Shown: positions 23,655-35,626 of the stretch, piece by piece
Position numbering within the stretch: the first letter of the stretch is position 1
Layout of the letters: each line of letters begins with the position of its first letter
From: Orychophragmus violaceus
Lineage: Eukaryota; Streptophyta; Magnoliopsida; Brassicales; Brassicaceae
NCBI GenBank assembly: GCA_030180135.1
Contig: CM058231.1
Span: forward strand, 50,788,235-50,852,234
Reading direction: 5' to 3'
Length of the DNA: 64,000 nucleotides
Translations under genes and position numbers: made by a program
Notes under the pieces: model-generated
The model's input: only the letters and a program-made list of their open reading frames with translations
The model's database searches: none
Told to the model about the DNA's origin: nothing

Positions 23655-24165
23655 ACCTTAAAAATACCCTTTTACGAAGATCATGAGTAGCACATATTCT
23701 TTATGTTCTGAGGATTTCAGAACATTAGATGGTGAAATAAAAAGTTTGGTCTTACTTACCTGTGAACCTTTGTCCATTGCTTTCTGCATTTCATACACCT
23801 CATGTGGTGTTGATGGAGTTAGCTTGTGCTTCTTGTTTTGGTGTGTGAAGCTGTAAATGGTTGTCCTCCCATTGTGCATGGTTTCCTTGTCAAACTGCCA
23901 AGGCCTCCCTAAGAGTATATGACCTGATTGCATTAGCACAACATCACATTTCACTTGATCATGGTACTTACCTATGCTGAATGATACCATGACTTGGTCA
24001 TTTGCAGCTTCAGGTTATCTACAAGATAAGTACTAGCCACATTAGTACAAGATCCTCCATATATGATCAGACTACATACCTTGGCGTCAATGTACTCCAG
24101 CTTCTTCTGAGTGAAACTGCTCATTCTTTGCTTCATTTTGTCATTCAATGTCTCCATTGTCCCTT
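23655..24165 (-). pseudogene. Gypsy protease/spacer region, broken
   Basis: Contains L-I-I-Y-G-G-S-C-T-N-V-A-S (about 24050), a degraded retropepsin motif (usually D-G-G-S-C-N-N), and downstream I-L-L-G-R-P-W-Q-F-D, which follows the protease in this lineage. Two overlapping short frames indicate a frameshift near 23980. Confidence 0.75.
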
Positions 24166-24188
24166 AGAACCATCACCCTCTGGTTTTG

Positions 24189-25129
24189 ACAGTCTCTAGC
24201 ATAGTGTTCTTTCCAATGACACTTGAAGCATGTAATGTTGCTGGTCCTTTGAGGTGGAGCTTTGCTACTGTTTTATTCTGGTTTGGTACTCTTGGGCTGC
24301 TCATAGTTGGATATCTTGAACTTTTAATCCGCTTCTACTGCCTTGCCTTTGTCTTGGTTTTTATGAGGTTGATTCCAAGTTGGTTTGCTTCTACTGGTTG
24401 CAGCAACCTTCCTCTTGATGTGTTGCTCAACTTGGATAGGAAAGTGCAACATTCCCTCAAGATCTTGGTAAGGTTGTCTCTCTACCTTCCGTGCAACTCC
24501 GTCTTGAAAACCATCCAGAAACTGAGCCACCAATGTTTCTTTTGAATCTTCTACTTCCACCGTGTTCTTCAAGGTTTCAAACTCTTCAAAGTACTCTTCA
24601 ACTGATTTGTTGCCTTGAGAGAGCTATCTAAACCTCTTCTGAAGATCTTTATGTTAGCAACCTGGGACATATCTCTTCCTCAAAGAAAATTTAATTTCCT
24701 CCTCTCTGATGCTTCTCTATCCCACCATGCCAAAGCATTGTCAGTGCGTTGAGCTGCAGCTAAGGAAACTTTCCTCTTTTCTGAGTATTGGTAATACTCA
24801 TAGATATACTACATTCTTCTTTCCCAATCGAGATAATCTTTTGGATTCACTTTTCTAGTAAAGGTAGGTGCTGTGAGTTTCAGAACCTTGCCTCCACGCC
24901 TATGATCATCTTCCTCACGGTTTCTGTCTCTATCTTCATGCGTAGGCTGTTGATTGTCTCTTCTGCCTATGCCTCTGTCATAGTTGTTCAGAGCTTGCCA
25001 TGTTCCTCCTTGGTTGGGATCGGAAGGTAGTTCATCTTCTTCTAACTCTGGAATGTCTTCATCTGTTGAATCATCAACTAGATGCCTCAGGTTTCTGTTC
25101 ATGTTGCGAATTGGTGCTGGTGTGGAATA
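24189..25129 (-). pseudogene. Gypsy gag, broken and split by a copia
   Basis: Capsid domain with Y-L-D-W-E-R-R-M near 24815, a later segment with L-D-G-F-Q-D-G-V-A-R-K-V (about 24500), and a zinc knuckle C-F-K-C-H-W-K-E-H-Y-A-R-D-C at 24189-24230. The N-terminal codons are separated from it by a copia insertion and lie at 32120-32240. Frame breaks fall between 24572 and 24809. Confidence 0.8.
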
Positions 25130-25756
25130 TGAAGGATTATAGTGTTATTCAAGGTTCAATTCCCAGATTGCAACCTAACACATATTTAATCAAGGATCTA
25201 GGTTCTTGTAATCGAATCATAAAACCAACCTGTGACATTACCTTTTGCAGCGGAACAGATGATGGTAATGACCAGATCAGTTAGAACAGATGAACAACCT
25301 GCTCCTCCTTTGGTATCCACACTCTTACAAGCCGGGATGGCTGCTAAGCTCGCGGCTCTGCCAAGAGCAATCGCAGGGGATTTTTTAATCCCTTAGGGTT
25401 TACCCAATCCTTAAACTCTCATTAATGGGCCCAAGTCATTAGACTAATGGTTCATTAATCATTTGGGCCCAAGACACAAATCAGGCAAAAGCCTGCATTT
25501 TATCTGGCCCAATTCTCTGATCCAATACAGTAAATGCCACTGCATCTTACCGTATTTATTCCATTTAACTTTCCCGTTAGCTATGGTGTGTGACCCTTAG
25601 GGATCATACAATACTGGTAATAAGTCCTAAACTTATAGATCATGAGCGGGCTCTAGCAAGTCATCATGATCACCCAGTATTTATGACTTATGTCTGATCT
25701 CGACACTTATCATACTTTCTAGAGATAGTACGGTAGATTTCAGGACATTCCCAACA
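25130..25756 (-). repeat. 3' LTR of second gag-only copia
   Basis: 627 bp, tgaaggattat...cattcccaaca. Compared with 31445-32119 it lacks 48 bp after ggctgct (near 25346). The related LTRs at 4002 and 54685 have a similar segment there, so the gap is a deletion. Confidence 0.9.
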
Positions 25757-25823
25757 ATCTCCCACTTGTACTGGAATCCTACAAAGGACATTCCCAACAA
25801 TCTTCCGATTGTACTGGAATCCT
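25743..25823. repeat. 43-bp tandem duplication across the LTR/polypurine-tract border
   Basis: ggacattcccaaca followed by atct recurs at 25743 and 25786, each copy running into a ctggaatcct stretch. The inner copy has a degraded purine tract (minus strand atcggaagat instead of gtgggagat). The other copias do not have this duplication. Confidence 0.8.
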
Positions 25824-28800
25824 GCATTCCCTAATCCTTTTGTCTCAATATCTCGATCTGGCATAAGGCAAGATGCGTGTCATCCTTATATAGCCAGACC
25901 ATGTTTATCGGACCAGATTTGATACTGACAATTCAAACGACTTGGGCAAGTCCGTTTGGGAATGGCCATTCTCTTACCAGCTATCAAATCTCCGATTGGC
26001 CTAGAGATATTACCTCCGTTAAACGGCAGGGACAAATCCCATCTTGTTCCATCACTATGAACTACACATTTCATAATACACCCAACCAAGGTCCTTATAG
26101 CTCCCAGTTACGAAACAGCGTTAGACAATGATCAAAGCGCATTACTCCATGTGCAGCCACATGCATGCGAACTCAGGTCTAAGGACTATACTCTATAGTC
26201 GTATATGAGAACTTCTTATGACACAGATATTAATATCTTGCAGAGTTCTCATCAGCGGGCCATGTCTGGTCATATGCTCCCCTACATATACCTATGTGTC
26301 GACTTTGATGCCGCGCATCTATGACCCCTCGAAACCTGGTCATAAGTCTCAACACAATCTAGTCTCAACAGGTTGTTGTTGTTCCAATTTCAACAACCTT
26401 CGACTATGGACACTATGATTTATGTCACTTCGTTAAATATGGGGTTTCAGGATCAAGTCTACTCATGTACTTCGATGGCCCATATATAATGACATGAATC
26501 ATTTTGGAACGATTATTTATGTCACAGTTAAAATAATCCAGAAATCATCAGATTTCATAAACATAAAATATTATGTTTACATGAACCTTTCAAAACAACT
26601 AAGTAAAGCCCTTTACAAACTCCCACTGAAATTAAGACTACATCTTAATTTCACTCATCCTACAGCTACAGTCCGCGACTCGTGCTTAGGCATAAGGAGT
26701 GGCTTTGTTAATAGATTAGCAACATTCTCATTCGATGAAACTTGCTTATCTACTTAACACCTCTGTCATTTATCTCACAGAATAGGTTGTACCTATCCTC
26801 AAGGTGTTTGGACCTCTGATGTGCAGCTAGCCTCATCTATGCTGTGATTCACATCAAGTTCAGTGATGAACTCTTCTTTCCAAACAACTTATTTCGCCGC
26901 TTTGCAAGCTGCGAAATGTTCAGCTTAAGTCATGGAGTCAGCTACAGTGCCTTGCACCGCCAGATAGACACAAGATATAGCCAGACTGTGACCAGGAATT
27001 ATCTTTGTCTATTGGAAACTTGCCTTTCAGACTCTATCGACTTGTAGCACCTCACTTTCTCCGTAAATCAAGAACTTATCCTTAGTATTCCTCAAATACT
27101 TTAGGATATTCTATACGGCAATCCAGTGATTCTTTGCTGGATTTGACTGGTCTTTACTTGTCTTGCTTAACATTAAAGCAACATCAAAACAAGTATGTGT
27201 CATGGCATGCATGATAGATCCTTATGCCGTCGCATATGGAATCCTATCCATGCATTCCAAGAACTACGTGGCTTTACCCATGTCAATCATAAAACCAACT
27301 CCCAAACCAGTCCTTTACCGACTGCAGCATTGGGACGTTATATCCGAGAATCAGTATGTCATCGACATACACTATGAGAAATGCAATAATGCTCCCACTT
27401 ATCTTTTAGTAAACGCACAATTCCGCTTCGTTCCTGTTCAAGTCAAAACCTTGACTACTTCAACAGAACGAAGGTTCCAACTCCGATATGTTTGCTTCCA
27501 TCCATGAATGGATCAATGAAGCTAACTTACACATAGTGTAATTTTCGGAGTCCGGGCTCACTTTCGCTTCTTTGAATTTCGCAGATTCGTCGCTTTCAAT
27601 GATCATCAGATCATGCGAACTTTCAATGATCATCAGATTCAACTAATGATGAGAAATCACTCTCGGATTAGTAACTGATTCATTCAGATCTGCGAACTTC
27701 AGGCTTTACAGGTGCAGATTCTACAGAAATCTGTAAATCCATCCGTTGCTCTCCCTCAACAGGTTGAGCAGCCTCCTGTATTTCTCGAATTTCTTCGAGT
27801 TATACTTTTACTCCCACTGTTCTTCTTGGAAAGTTACTTCCCCTCTTAGAAAACAGAATGGACGTAAAAGTAACAAGCCTTGGTTTCCCTAGGACAACCA
27901 GCGAAGTAGCACAATTACAAATACTCAGTAAAGACGAATTTGGATCGATTCCAATCCACATTTACGTGGTGTCTTTCAACTGATATTGGTGGAACTATTT
28001 CAGCGTAAATTTAGATATTTTAGAGCGTTATTCTTAAAGAATATCATGGAAGATTAGTGTGACTCATCTTTAATCATTTCTTATAAGATCTGATTCATTC
28101 TCACAGAAACACCTCTAGGTTTTCAGGAGAATTGAGCTGTGAAACGACTTCACACTCATTCAGATGATCACACAATCAATGACTTAAGTATTCTCACTCG
28201 TGATCTAATCCAGAGTCTTAATACTTCTGTCATTCAGATTCTATACTTCATTCTGGAACTCTTTCGACCATGTCAAAGAATTCCGACTTGTGTCTCATCA
28301 AATGAACACAGTCACACTCACTGAAGTAATCAGTAGAGACAATGAAGTACAGGAAATTTTCTCTGGCATTACTGCTCATCGGACCACATACATGAGTATG
28401 TCCAATGTCCAATAAGCCTTTGGGCTTTTCTCTAGCTCGGCTAAGATGGGTCCTTTGTCTTTTGGTCTAGTAAGCAGAATTCAAGTCTCATAAGATATCC
28501 ATTCAAACGAGCCCAAAAGTCCATAACTATGGGGTTTCTGAATCTGACTTACTCTATGTGACCAAAACATTTATGCCAAGAAAAATCAGGTTTAATTCAT
28601 CAGATTTAAACCAATTCGGTATTTATGTTACATTTAGGCACTCTTTGGTTTAAGACATAAAACTCATTCCTTGAATAGGGTGCTACAATTAACATTTCAT
28701 TAAGATCAAAAGAACAAAACTTGTCTTTATCAAAATGAAAACATTCAAATTCTTCACAAGAAAATGAAAAACAACTCTGCTTAAAGCAGGTACATTGTAG

Positions 28801-28979
28801 CAATTACTTAATTCAAAGCCAAGCCTCAAAGGCATCTACAAGTGAAATCCCTACGGCTGAGGCAGCATCCCAAGCTCCTTCCAGACTCGCAGTTCCACTT
28901 GCCCTTCCTTCAACGTTCTACTGTTGTTCAGGCTCTGCATATTATAACAAATATCAGTGCCACAATCAGTATCCAATAC
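25824..28979 (-). pseudogene. Decayed pol and 3' region of second gag-only copia
   Basis: Matches 4640-7960 along its length. On the minus strand, short segments recall the copia polyprotein, including V-Y-V-D-D-I-L near 27360, but stops and deletions are frequent. Downstream of gag the minus strand reads V-E-L-R-V-W-K-E-L-G (about 28880), the same abnormal junction as in the first gag-only copy. No functional product is expected. Confidence 0.75.
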
Positions 28980-29870
28980 CTACAAGGTATAACTTGAAGT
29001 AATAACTTGAATACCTGAGGAAGTAGTCTCATACATCAACTTTAACTCCTCATAATCTTCCATGAATTTAATGCAATCTCTTTTCCAATGCCCAGTCTCT
29101 TTACAGTAGCAGCACTTACCAACGTAAGAGGTATCTGACTCGGGCTCAGAAGACACACGCTTGCCATGATTCAAAATCTGGACAACTTTGTCTTCACCCT
29201 TGTCAGCATTAGGTTTAGTAAACCTACCCTTCTCATTCATGAGATTGTACAGGGTACTCTTCACGTTTGTCTCAACTGTCTTGAGCATATCATGCAGTTC
29301 AGTCAACGTCTTTGTTAAGCCTTTCTTGATATAGTTCCTTACGAACTTATCATAGCTTGACGGCAGTGACTGCAGAATGATCTCAGTTGCCAATTCCTGG
29401 CTAACTGGATAATCCAGTTTCCTCAGGTTATCAATGTAACCCATCATTTTACTGACATGAGGACTTACTGGATGATCATTTGGTAGCTTGCAGCTAGTGA
29501 GAGATTTAACCAACTGGTATCTCTCCACTCTTACCTGCTCCTGAAATTTCAATTTCAGGCTGCTGATCATCTCTATTGGCGACTCCATGTTCTCATATTG
29601 CTTCCGCAAATCTGAGTCCATGGTAGCCAATATCAGACCACGCACATCTACCGCATCATTATAATGCTTATTCCAAGCATTATATACTGCATGAGAGGCA
29701 TTGGACCCGATCCTCACGGGGAGAGCTCTTTCAAGGACATAGTCCTTTCTCTCCTGCCTGAGAACTAGTCTCAGGTTCCGCGACCAAGTCAAGAAATTTG
29801 ATCCGTTCAGTTTGTCCATCTCAAGGACATACCGGATCGAGAAAGTGTTTTGATTGTTTGTGCTTGTCAT
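28980..29870 (-). CDS. gag: Copia Gag-like protein
   Basis: A 296-codon frame starting MTSTNNQNTFSIRYVLEM, with ATG two bases after a TTTCAG. Copia gag domain (residues about 10-215), basic linker, and zinc knuckle CCYCKETGHWKRDC. It ends at T-L-stop where the 4002-11222 copy reads on through the protease start, so a new nonsense codon shortens it by about 45 residues. It retains ten residues (around S-T-L-Y-N-L-M-N-E-K) missing from the other gag-only copy. Its likely role is particle formation and RNA binding; it has no enzymes of its own. Confidence 0.8.
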   Translation of the reverse strand: MTSTNNQNTFSIRYVLEMDKLNGSNFLTWSRNLRLVLRQERKDYVLERALPVRIGSNASHAVYNAWNKHYNDAVDVRGLILATMDSDLRKQYENMESPIEMISSLKLKFQEQVRVERYQLVKSLTSCKLPNDHPVSPHVSKMMGYIDNLRKLDYPVSQELATEIILQSLPSSYDKFVRNYIKKGLTKTLTELHDMLKTVETNVKSTLYNLMNEKGRFTKPNADKGEDKVVQILNHGKRVSSEPESDTSYVGKCCYCKETGHWKRDCIKFMEDYEELKLMYETTSSGIQVITSSYTL

Positions 29871-31444
29871 AGCTGAAATTTAGAGATAAATAGAGTTTTA
29901 GTTATTAAGTTCATAAAAGAGTAATCTTAACAACTTATAAGAAAACTCGCATTGTATTCAAAATTTCTTTGTTTAACCTCATAAGAATACAATGATTCCG
30001 AGACCCATGTTCAGCTAAATCCAAAGTGGGCCACTGGCCGTCACCCGGAATTAGCTTTACTTGGTAAGCATACACACAGCTAGTTATAACCAATAACTCT
30101 CGGTTGTGAATTGGGCCCGAGGCCCAAATTCACCAGATGTCTCAAGGCCCGGGACTCCCGATGGCCCAGTCAAGGAAACCAATCTCTTACAGCCAAATAA
30201 TCACTAAAATCTGGGACTCCCAATGAAATTAGTGACTATATACTACTTTACTTACGCGAAAACAGACACCTCACACTGTAAGCCATATCTGTAATCAAAT
30301 AAGCGTTAAGTAGCTGACAAGATTGGAAAGACATCCAAGCTTGATATTGTTTTTGAGGATTTTTAAGTTTTATTTCCAAAAATAGAAGATTACTATTTTG
30401 GGAAACTTTCTTATTTTATAAACTTTCTAAATTTAGTAACTTACTAAAAATAGAAATTTCTAATTTAAATATTTCATTAAATATTTTGGGTTGGGTCACA
30501 AATTATAGGCCCAATTCTTGGCCCAAGACCATAGAATTCCAGTTGGCCCAATAATTTGACATAACCGAGTCGGTTTATTAATTCTGGTCCAAGACCAAAT
30601 TAACTATCAAAACCATCGGTTATTTACTAAACCAGACCAGCTCTAAATTATTTGGTCCAACCAAATCAAACTTAGACCAGCCTTCGGTTTAGGTTAAAAT
30701 TCAATTTTGAATTTCAATCCGGTTTAACCAAAAATTAAATAATACCAATTGTATTAAATAATTTCCAGCAAACCGCGATTTTTGGGTTAACCGCTTAAAC
30801 CATAATTATTTCAACAATTATATCAACGAATCTGGGCAAGAACTTTGACTTTTTCAAATCAACAATCGACTTATTAACAGACCTTAACAAACTCGATCGT
30901 GATATCACAAAAGACAAAATCTAAATCGTATCATGCTTGTTAACATAAAAAGACAAAACGATTTTGGCTTTATTCAATTTAACCCATGAAACAATTCAAC
31001 GCATGAAACGATTATCACAAGAAACGATTATCACATTCTGATTTTTAATTCAATAATCAAGTCACATTAACAAAAGTCAACAGGCGAAGCATTACCAAGT
31101 GTGTATCATACAAAAAGACAAAAAATGATTTGACTCTAACTCAATTCAATAATGGTTCGATCAACAAGATGGCTTTTGACTTTAACTCAATTCAATAAAC
31201 AATCGTATTGCTTTATATTCAATAATAAGCATCTAACATACGATTCTCAACAAGCGATTAACACCAAGCCATTAATAACGATCAAAAGCTATCGATCGGC
31301 TGCTACACTAATGATCATCAACGAGACCATTAGTTAGGGTTTTAATAATTTTAATCAATTTTAACATTAATTGATTCTTAAATCATTAAACAGCCATTAT
31401 GATCCAAATTACATGCAACCTAATGAACCTGGCTCTGATACCAC
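29871..31444 (-). other. Leader of second gag-only copia
   Basis: Untranslated, A/T-rich, ending in AATTTCAG just before the gag ATG. The half nearest gag (29900-30800) matches the other copia leaders. The half nearest the LTR (30800-31430) is unrelated A/T-rich sequence with aaaagacaaaa motifs, replacing the GC-rich variable segment seen in the other copies. The primer-binding site is at 31430-31443. Confidence 0.65.
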
Positions 31445-32119
31445 TGAAGGATTATAGTGTTATTCAAGGTTCAATTCCCAGATTGCAACCTAACACATAT
31501 TTAATCAAGGATCTAGGTTCTTGTAATCGAATCATAAAACCAACCTGTGACATTACCTTTTGCAGCGGAACAGATGATGGTAATGACCAGATCAGTTAGA
31601 ACAGATGAACAACCTGCTCCTCCTTTGGTATCCACACTCTTACAAGCCGGGATGGCTGCTAGACCAAAGAGATGGATCAGATCAGAAAAAGAGTTAGAGA
31701 GAGAGACGAAGCTCGCGGCTCTGCCAAGAGCAATCGCAGGGGATTTTTTAATCCCTTAGGGTTTACCCAATCCTTAAACTCTCATTAATGGGCCCAAGTC
31801 ATTAGACTAATGGTTCATTAATCATTTGGGCCCAAGACACAAATCAGGCAAAAGCCAGCATTTTGTCTGGCCCAATTCTCTGATCCAATACAGTAAATGC
31901 CACTGCATCTTACCGTATTTATTCCATTTAACTTTCCCGTTAGCTATGGTGTGTGACCCTTAGGGATCATACAATACTGGTAATAAGTCCTAAACTTATA
32001 GATCATGAGCGGGCTCTAGCAAGTCATCATGATCACCCAGTATTTATGACTTATGTCTGATCTCGACACTTATCATACTTTCTAGAGATAGTACGGTAGA
32101 TTTCAGGACATTCCCAACA
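31445..32119 (-). repeat. 5' LTR of second gag-only copia
   Basis: 675 bp, with the full-length version of the 48-bp segment (about 31661-31708). The splice-donor-like AAAGGTAATG occurs on the sense strand after CCGCTGC. Confidence 0.9.
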
Positions 32120-33463
32120 GAATAGGCCTCTGCTCCGGTGTTGTTATCCTAGCACTGATGCCTCTCATGGCTTATAGCATTTGAGCCATAGTAATCTGCT
32201 CATTAGCTGATTCGTCTCCCATATCTGATTTAGTACCTGAAAGTTCGGAATTCAGAGTGTATCAAAGTGTTCTGATGTACCTTAGTATAAATTAAAGTTT
32301 CTGAATATATGATTGGTTCAAATTAAATATGTTTTAAAAAGGTTTTTGGGAAGCAAATTTAGCAAAGCCGGTTCACTACCTTTTAAAAAAAAAAAATCAA
32401 AGAGTTTATGGTTTTCTTTTAATATCAAGCACGGTTTGCCTTTGGGAAACTTGGGTTTTTAATGTTAACACACGATTTGGAAACTTTGTATATGATTTTT
32501 TTTTTTTGTAAAAACTTTTGAAAACAAAAGAAGACTGGGGCTTTGAATACAAATATTGTTCTTTCCTATTTTGCGAAATGGCACATGGTTTTAACTCTCT
32601 AGGAAAAGGAAAACTAAATGTATGGGAGCCTCTTTTTGTTTTGGTTTTCGAAAATTCAATGGGAAATATAGAAACAAACAACTTTCTTTGGTTTTCTAAG
32701 GAGAAAACCGAATCAAACAACAATTCTTATTCTTTTCTTTTTAAACGTTTCTGGTTTCTTTTATGAAAGCAAAATAAGAACTTTGAAAATAAACTTGACA
32801 GAAACAAAAATATGGACGATTTTTATGGGTTTTGGGTTATGGAAAAGGAAAATATATATGCAAAAGTAAAGAACGAAGGAGATAATGAAAAACGGAGACT
32901 TTATTTTGGTATTTTTGTTTTAATATGCAATATAAAGGTGTAAACAAAAAGAACTAATGAATCAATGCATACAAACTGATGGAAAAGATTGTTTTTATTG
33001 CTTTTTCAATTGGATTATGCATTGAAACATATTGACAACTAACATATCTAAATAATTAGAATGGATGCAAGCAAGTATACATGCGATTTTTTATAGTTTT
33101 TGCAGTTTAGGATGCAATGAAACAGAACTAGATGAACGAAACAATGAATCTGATGCAATGAAAACAAAGAGTAATGGATAGATAACACCTGTAAGGAGCC
33201 TTTCGTCTCCGATACCAGATGATACAACCCCAAATGTGAAGCTAGATGGATAGAAGGATGGAATACAAAACACTGGTTGTATAAATCTCTTGTTCTGGCC
33301 GATTTGGATTGACTGATGGAACTTGTTCTGCTGGGTGTATATCTCTCTCATAAACAAGTCTGAGATTGATTTGTAGAAGGTCAATTGATAGACGCTACAA
33401 GGAGGATGGATTGATGCATGATAAGTTTGCTGAACACAAAGCAATGCTTCTCACGCAACTCTG
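32120..33463 (-). mobile_element. Old gypsy: gag start, leader and part of its LTR
   Basis: Continues the gypsy interrupted at 25129. It holds the first gag codons (about 32120-32240), a poly-A/T-rich leader (32241-33219) with the primer-binding region at 33206-33217, and the beginning of the LTR (33220-33463, tgatacaacccc). It parallels 19120-20456. The LTR is cut at 33463 by the full-length copia and resumes at 41133. Confidence 0.8.
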
Positions 33464-34137
33464 TGTTGGAATTGTGTCCAGTAATCTCGGTACTGTCTCT
33501 AGAAAGTAAGAGTATGTCAATGATCAGACATAAGTCATATAATACTGGGGGTCATGATGGCTTGCTAGAGTCCGCTCATGATCTATAAGTCTTGGACTTA
33601 TTGCCTTTATTATATGATCCCATATGGGTCACACGCCTAAGCTAACAGGAAAATATGTAGGAACGGTTTTAGCAGAAGTACAGTAAAAGTGCTAGGCATT
33701 TACTGTACTTAGAGAGAATAAAAGGTTTAGCCACTGTGCATCGATCGATGCATAAGGTGCAACGATCGATGCAGTGCGCAAACACCGACGAGTTAATTAG
33801 TATTTGGGCCAAATGGCCCAAACGGAACAGGACGAGTTTTGTGTCATAAAACTCGAGTTTCAGACTGATTAACCCTAAGACTGGAGCCGTAAACTCTCTC
33901 TCTCTGCGCCGAGTTCCCTTTGTGGTCTAGCAGCTGTTTCCTGTGAAAGCGTGTGTGAACCTTTGGAGGATTCATCCCTCGGTGTTTCTCTGATCTCAGA
34001 CATACCATCTTCTTCCGCTGCAATAACAGGTATAAGGTGAGATCATCATTTGTTTCTATTCTGAGAAGAACCTAGATCGCAAGTTTAGGATGATCTGAAT
34101 CTGGAATTGAATCAGGATTCATCTAAACGCCCCAACA
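33464..34137 (+). repeat. 5' LTR of full-length copia
   Basis: TG...CA. Contains the palindrome tgcatcgatcgatgca (33737-33752) and a variant at 33760-33773. A splice-donor-like pair lies near 34029-34038: acag/gtataag and aag/gtgagatc. Confidence 0.95.
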
Positions 34138-35626
34138 GTGGTATCAGAGCCAATGGTTCTGGTTTTTCTTGTTTAGAAGCTTGTTTAGGATTGTTTAAAA
34201 GTGTGTTTTTGAATCAATTTACTGATAAGATTAAAACACTTAAGACAAGAATTGAATCCTAAACAAACAGTTGAAAAATCGCATGACCAAGCTATATTGA
34301 TTTGGTATGCGATCGAAACTGATCTTGCATCGAATGAGATCGCATTGCATCGATCGATGCAATGCAAGGATCGATCGTTGCAGTCGCGAGAGATTGACCG
34401 CGATCGCATGGATCGTTCGAACGATCGCATGGATCTCGCGAAAGTCTCTCGGCCAAACCTGATAACCGTTCGTGCACACGTGAGAGCATCGATCGATGCG
34501 GTTAGGGTTTCGGCTCGGTTTAATTTAATTAAAATTGATTCGTTCTGGTTTAATAAACAGATTTAATAATTTTATTAAGTCTGGTTAAACCGGGATAAGA
34601 AATCCAATGTCGAAAGAAATATTGGATTTAGTGCCTAAACCAGGAATTTCTAATTTGATTTGGTTGGACCAAATAAATTGAGAAATTCCGGTTTAGTAAA
34701 TAACCGGTTGACAATTGTGGTCATCGTAGTAATTGAAACTTGGTTAGACCAGTTTTAATGAACCAGACCGGTTATGTCAATTAATTGGACAATTGGGTCA
34801 TGTCTTGGACATGGACCAATTCTTGGGCCTCGGGCCAAGAAGTTAAAACAATTGGGCCAATTATTTGAGTCTTTCTTCAGATAAATTTAAAATTTATTTT
34901 ATAATATTATAAAGTCGATTTTAAATTAAAGTTTCCAAAATTTTGAAATTAGAAAGTTTCTGAATTTGCGGGTTTTGGATTTTAAAGAAATTTCTAAAGT
35001 TAGAAAGTTTCCGGTTTTAGAAAGTTTCCAATTTTAGAAAGTTTCCAAAATAGTAGGTTTCCAAAAATAGAAAGTTTCCCGAAATAGTAATCTTCTATTT
35101 TGGGAATGAATTTTAATAAACCTACGAACCTCAAATAATATCAAGCGTTGGATGTCTTGTCCAGGCTATGTCAGCTGTCGAAGCCCATTCAATTGTATTC
35201 ATGGCCTTACAGTGTGAGGGTGTCTGCTTTTGCGTGGGTAAGACGGTTTGTGATTCATAAATGTCATTGGGAGTCCCAGACATTAATGATTACATGACTG
35301 TATAGTCCGGTTTTCTTGACTAGGCCATCGGGAGTCCCGGGCCTTGAGACATCAGAGTGGATTGGGCCTCGGGCCCAGATTCACAACCAAGAGTTATATC
35401 ACGGATATAATTAGCCGATATAGGGCTTACCGATATAAGCTAAGGTTTGGTGACGGCCAGTGGCCCACTTTAATCTTAGTTATATGTGGATCTTGGAATC
35501 ATTATATTCTATTGAGGGTAACTGATGTTATTGAATATAATGCATGATTAATCAAATTATACTTTAATGCGAGATTAATCATTATGAACATATAACTAAT
35601 AACCTTTTTATTTATATATTTCAGAT
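34138..35626 (+). other. Leader of full-length copia
   Basis: Starts with the primer-binding site TGGTATCAGAGCCA (34139-34152). Next is a cgatcg-rich segment (34300-34510) with three further atcgatcgatgc motifs, then A/T-rich sequence with gaaagtttcc repeats (34930-35090). It ends tatttcag two bases before ATG, with the acceptor-like AG at 35623-35624. Confidence 0.75.

Larger units (their letters stand above)
25130..32119 (-). mobile_element. Second gag-only Ty1/copia element
   Basis: A complete 6990-bp element with LTRs at 25130-25756 and 31445-32119, a primer-binding site at 31430-31443, a polypurine tract beside 25757, and the target duplication gaata at 25125-25129 and 32120-32124. It is inserted in the N-terminal part of the gypsy gag. 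The LTRs differ by a 48-bp gap and about two substitutions. Gag is nearly whole; pol is reduced to remnants of the same kind as in 4002-11222, so both belong to one non-autonomous family. Confidence 0.9.

Noticed and set aside
34138..34160. tRNA gene near the primer-binding sites
   Set aside because: Only the 3'-end complement of initiator-Met tRNA is present; no cloverleaf. I found no tRNA or rRNA gene in the window.
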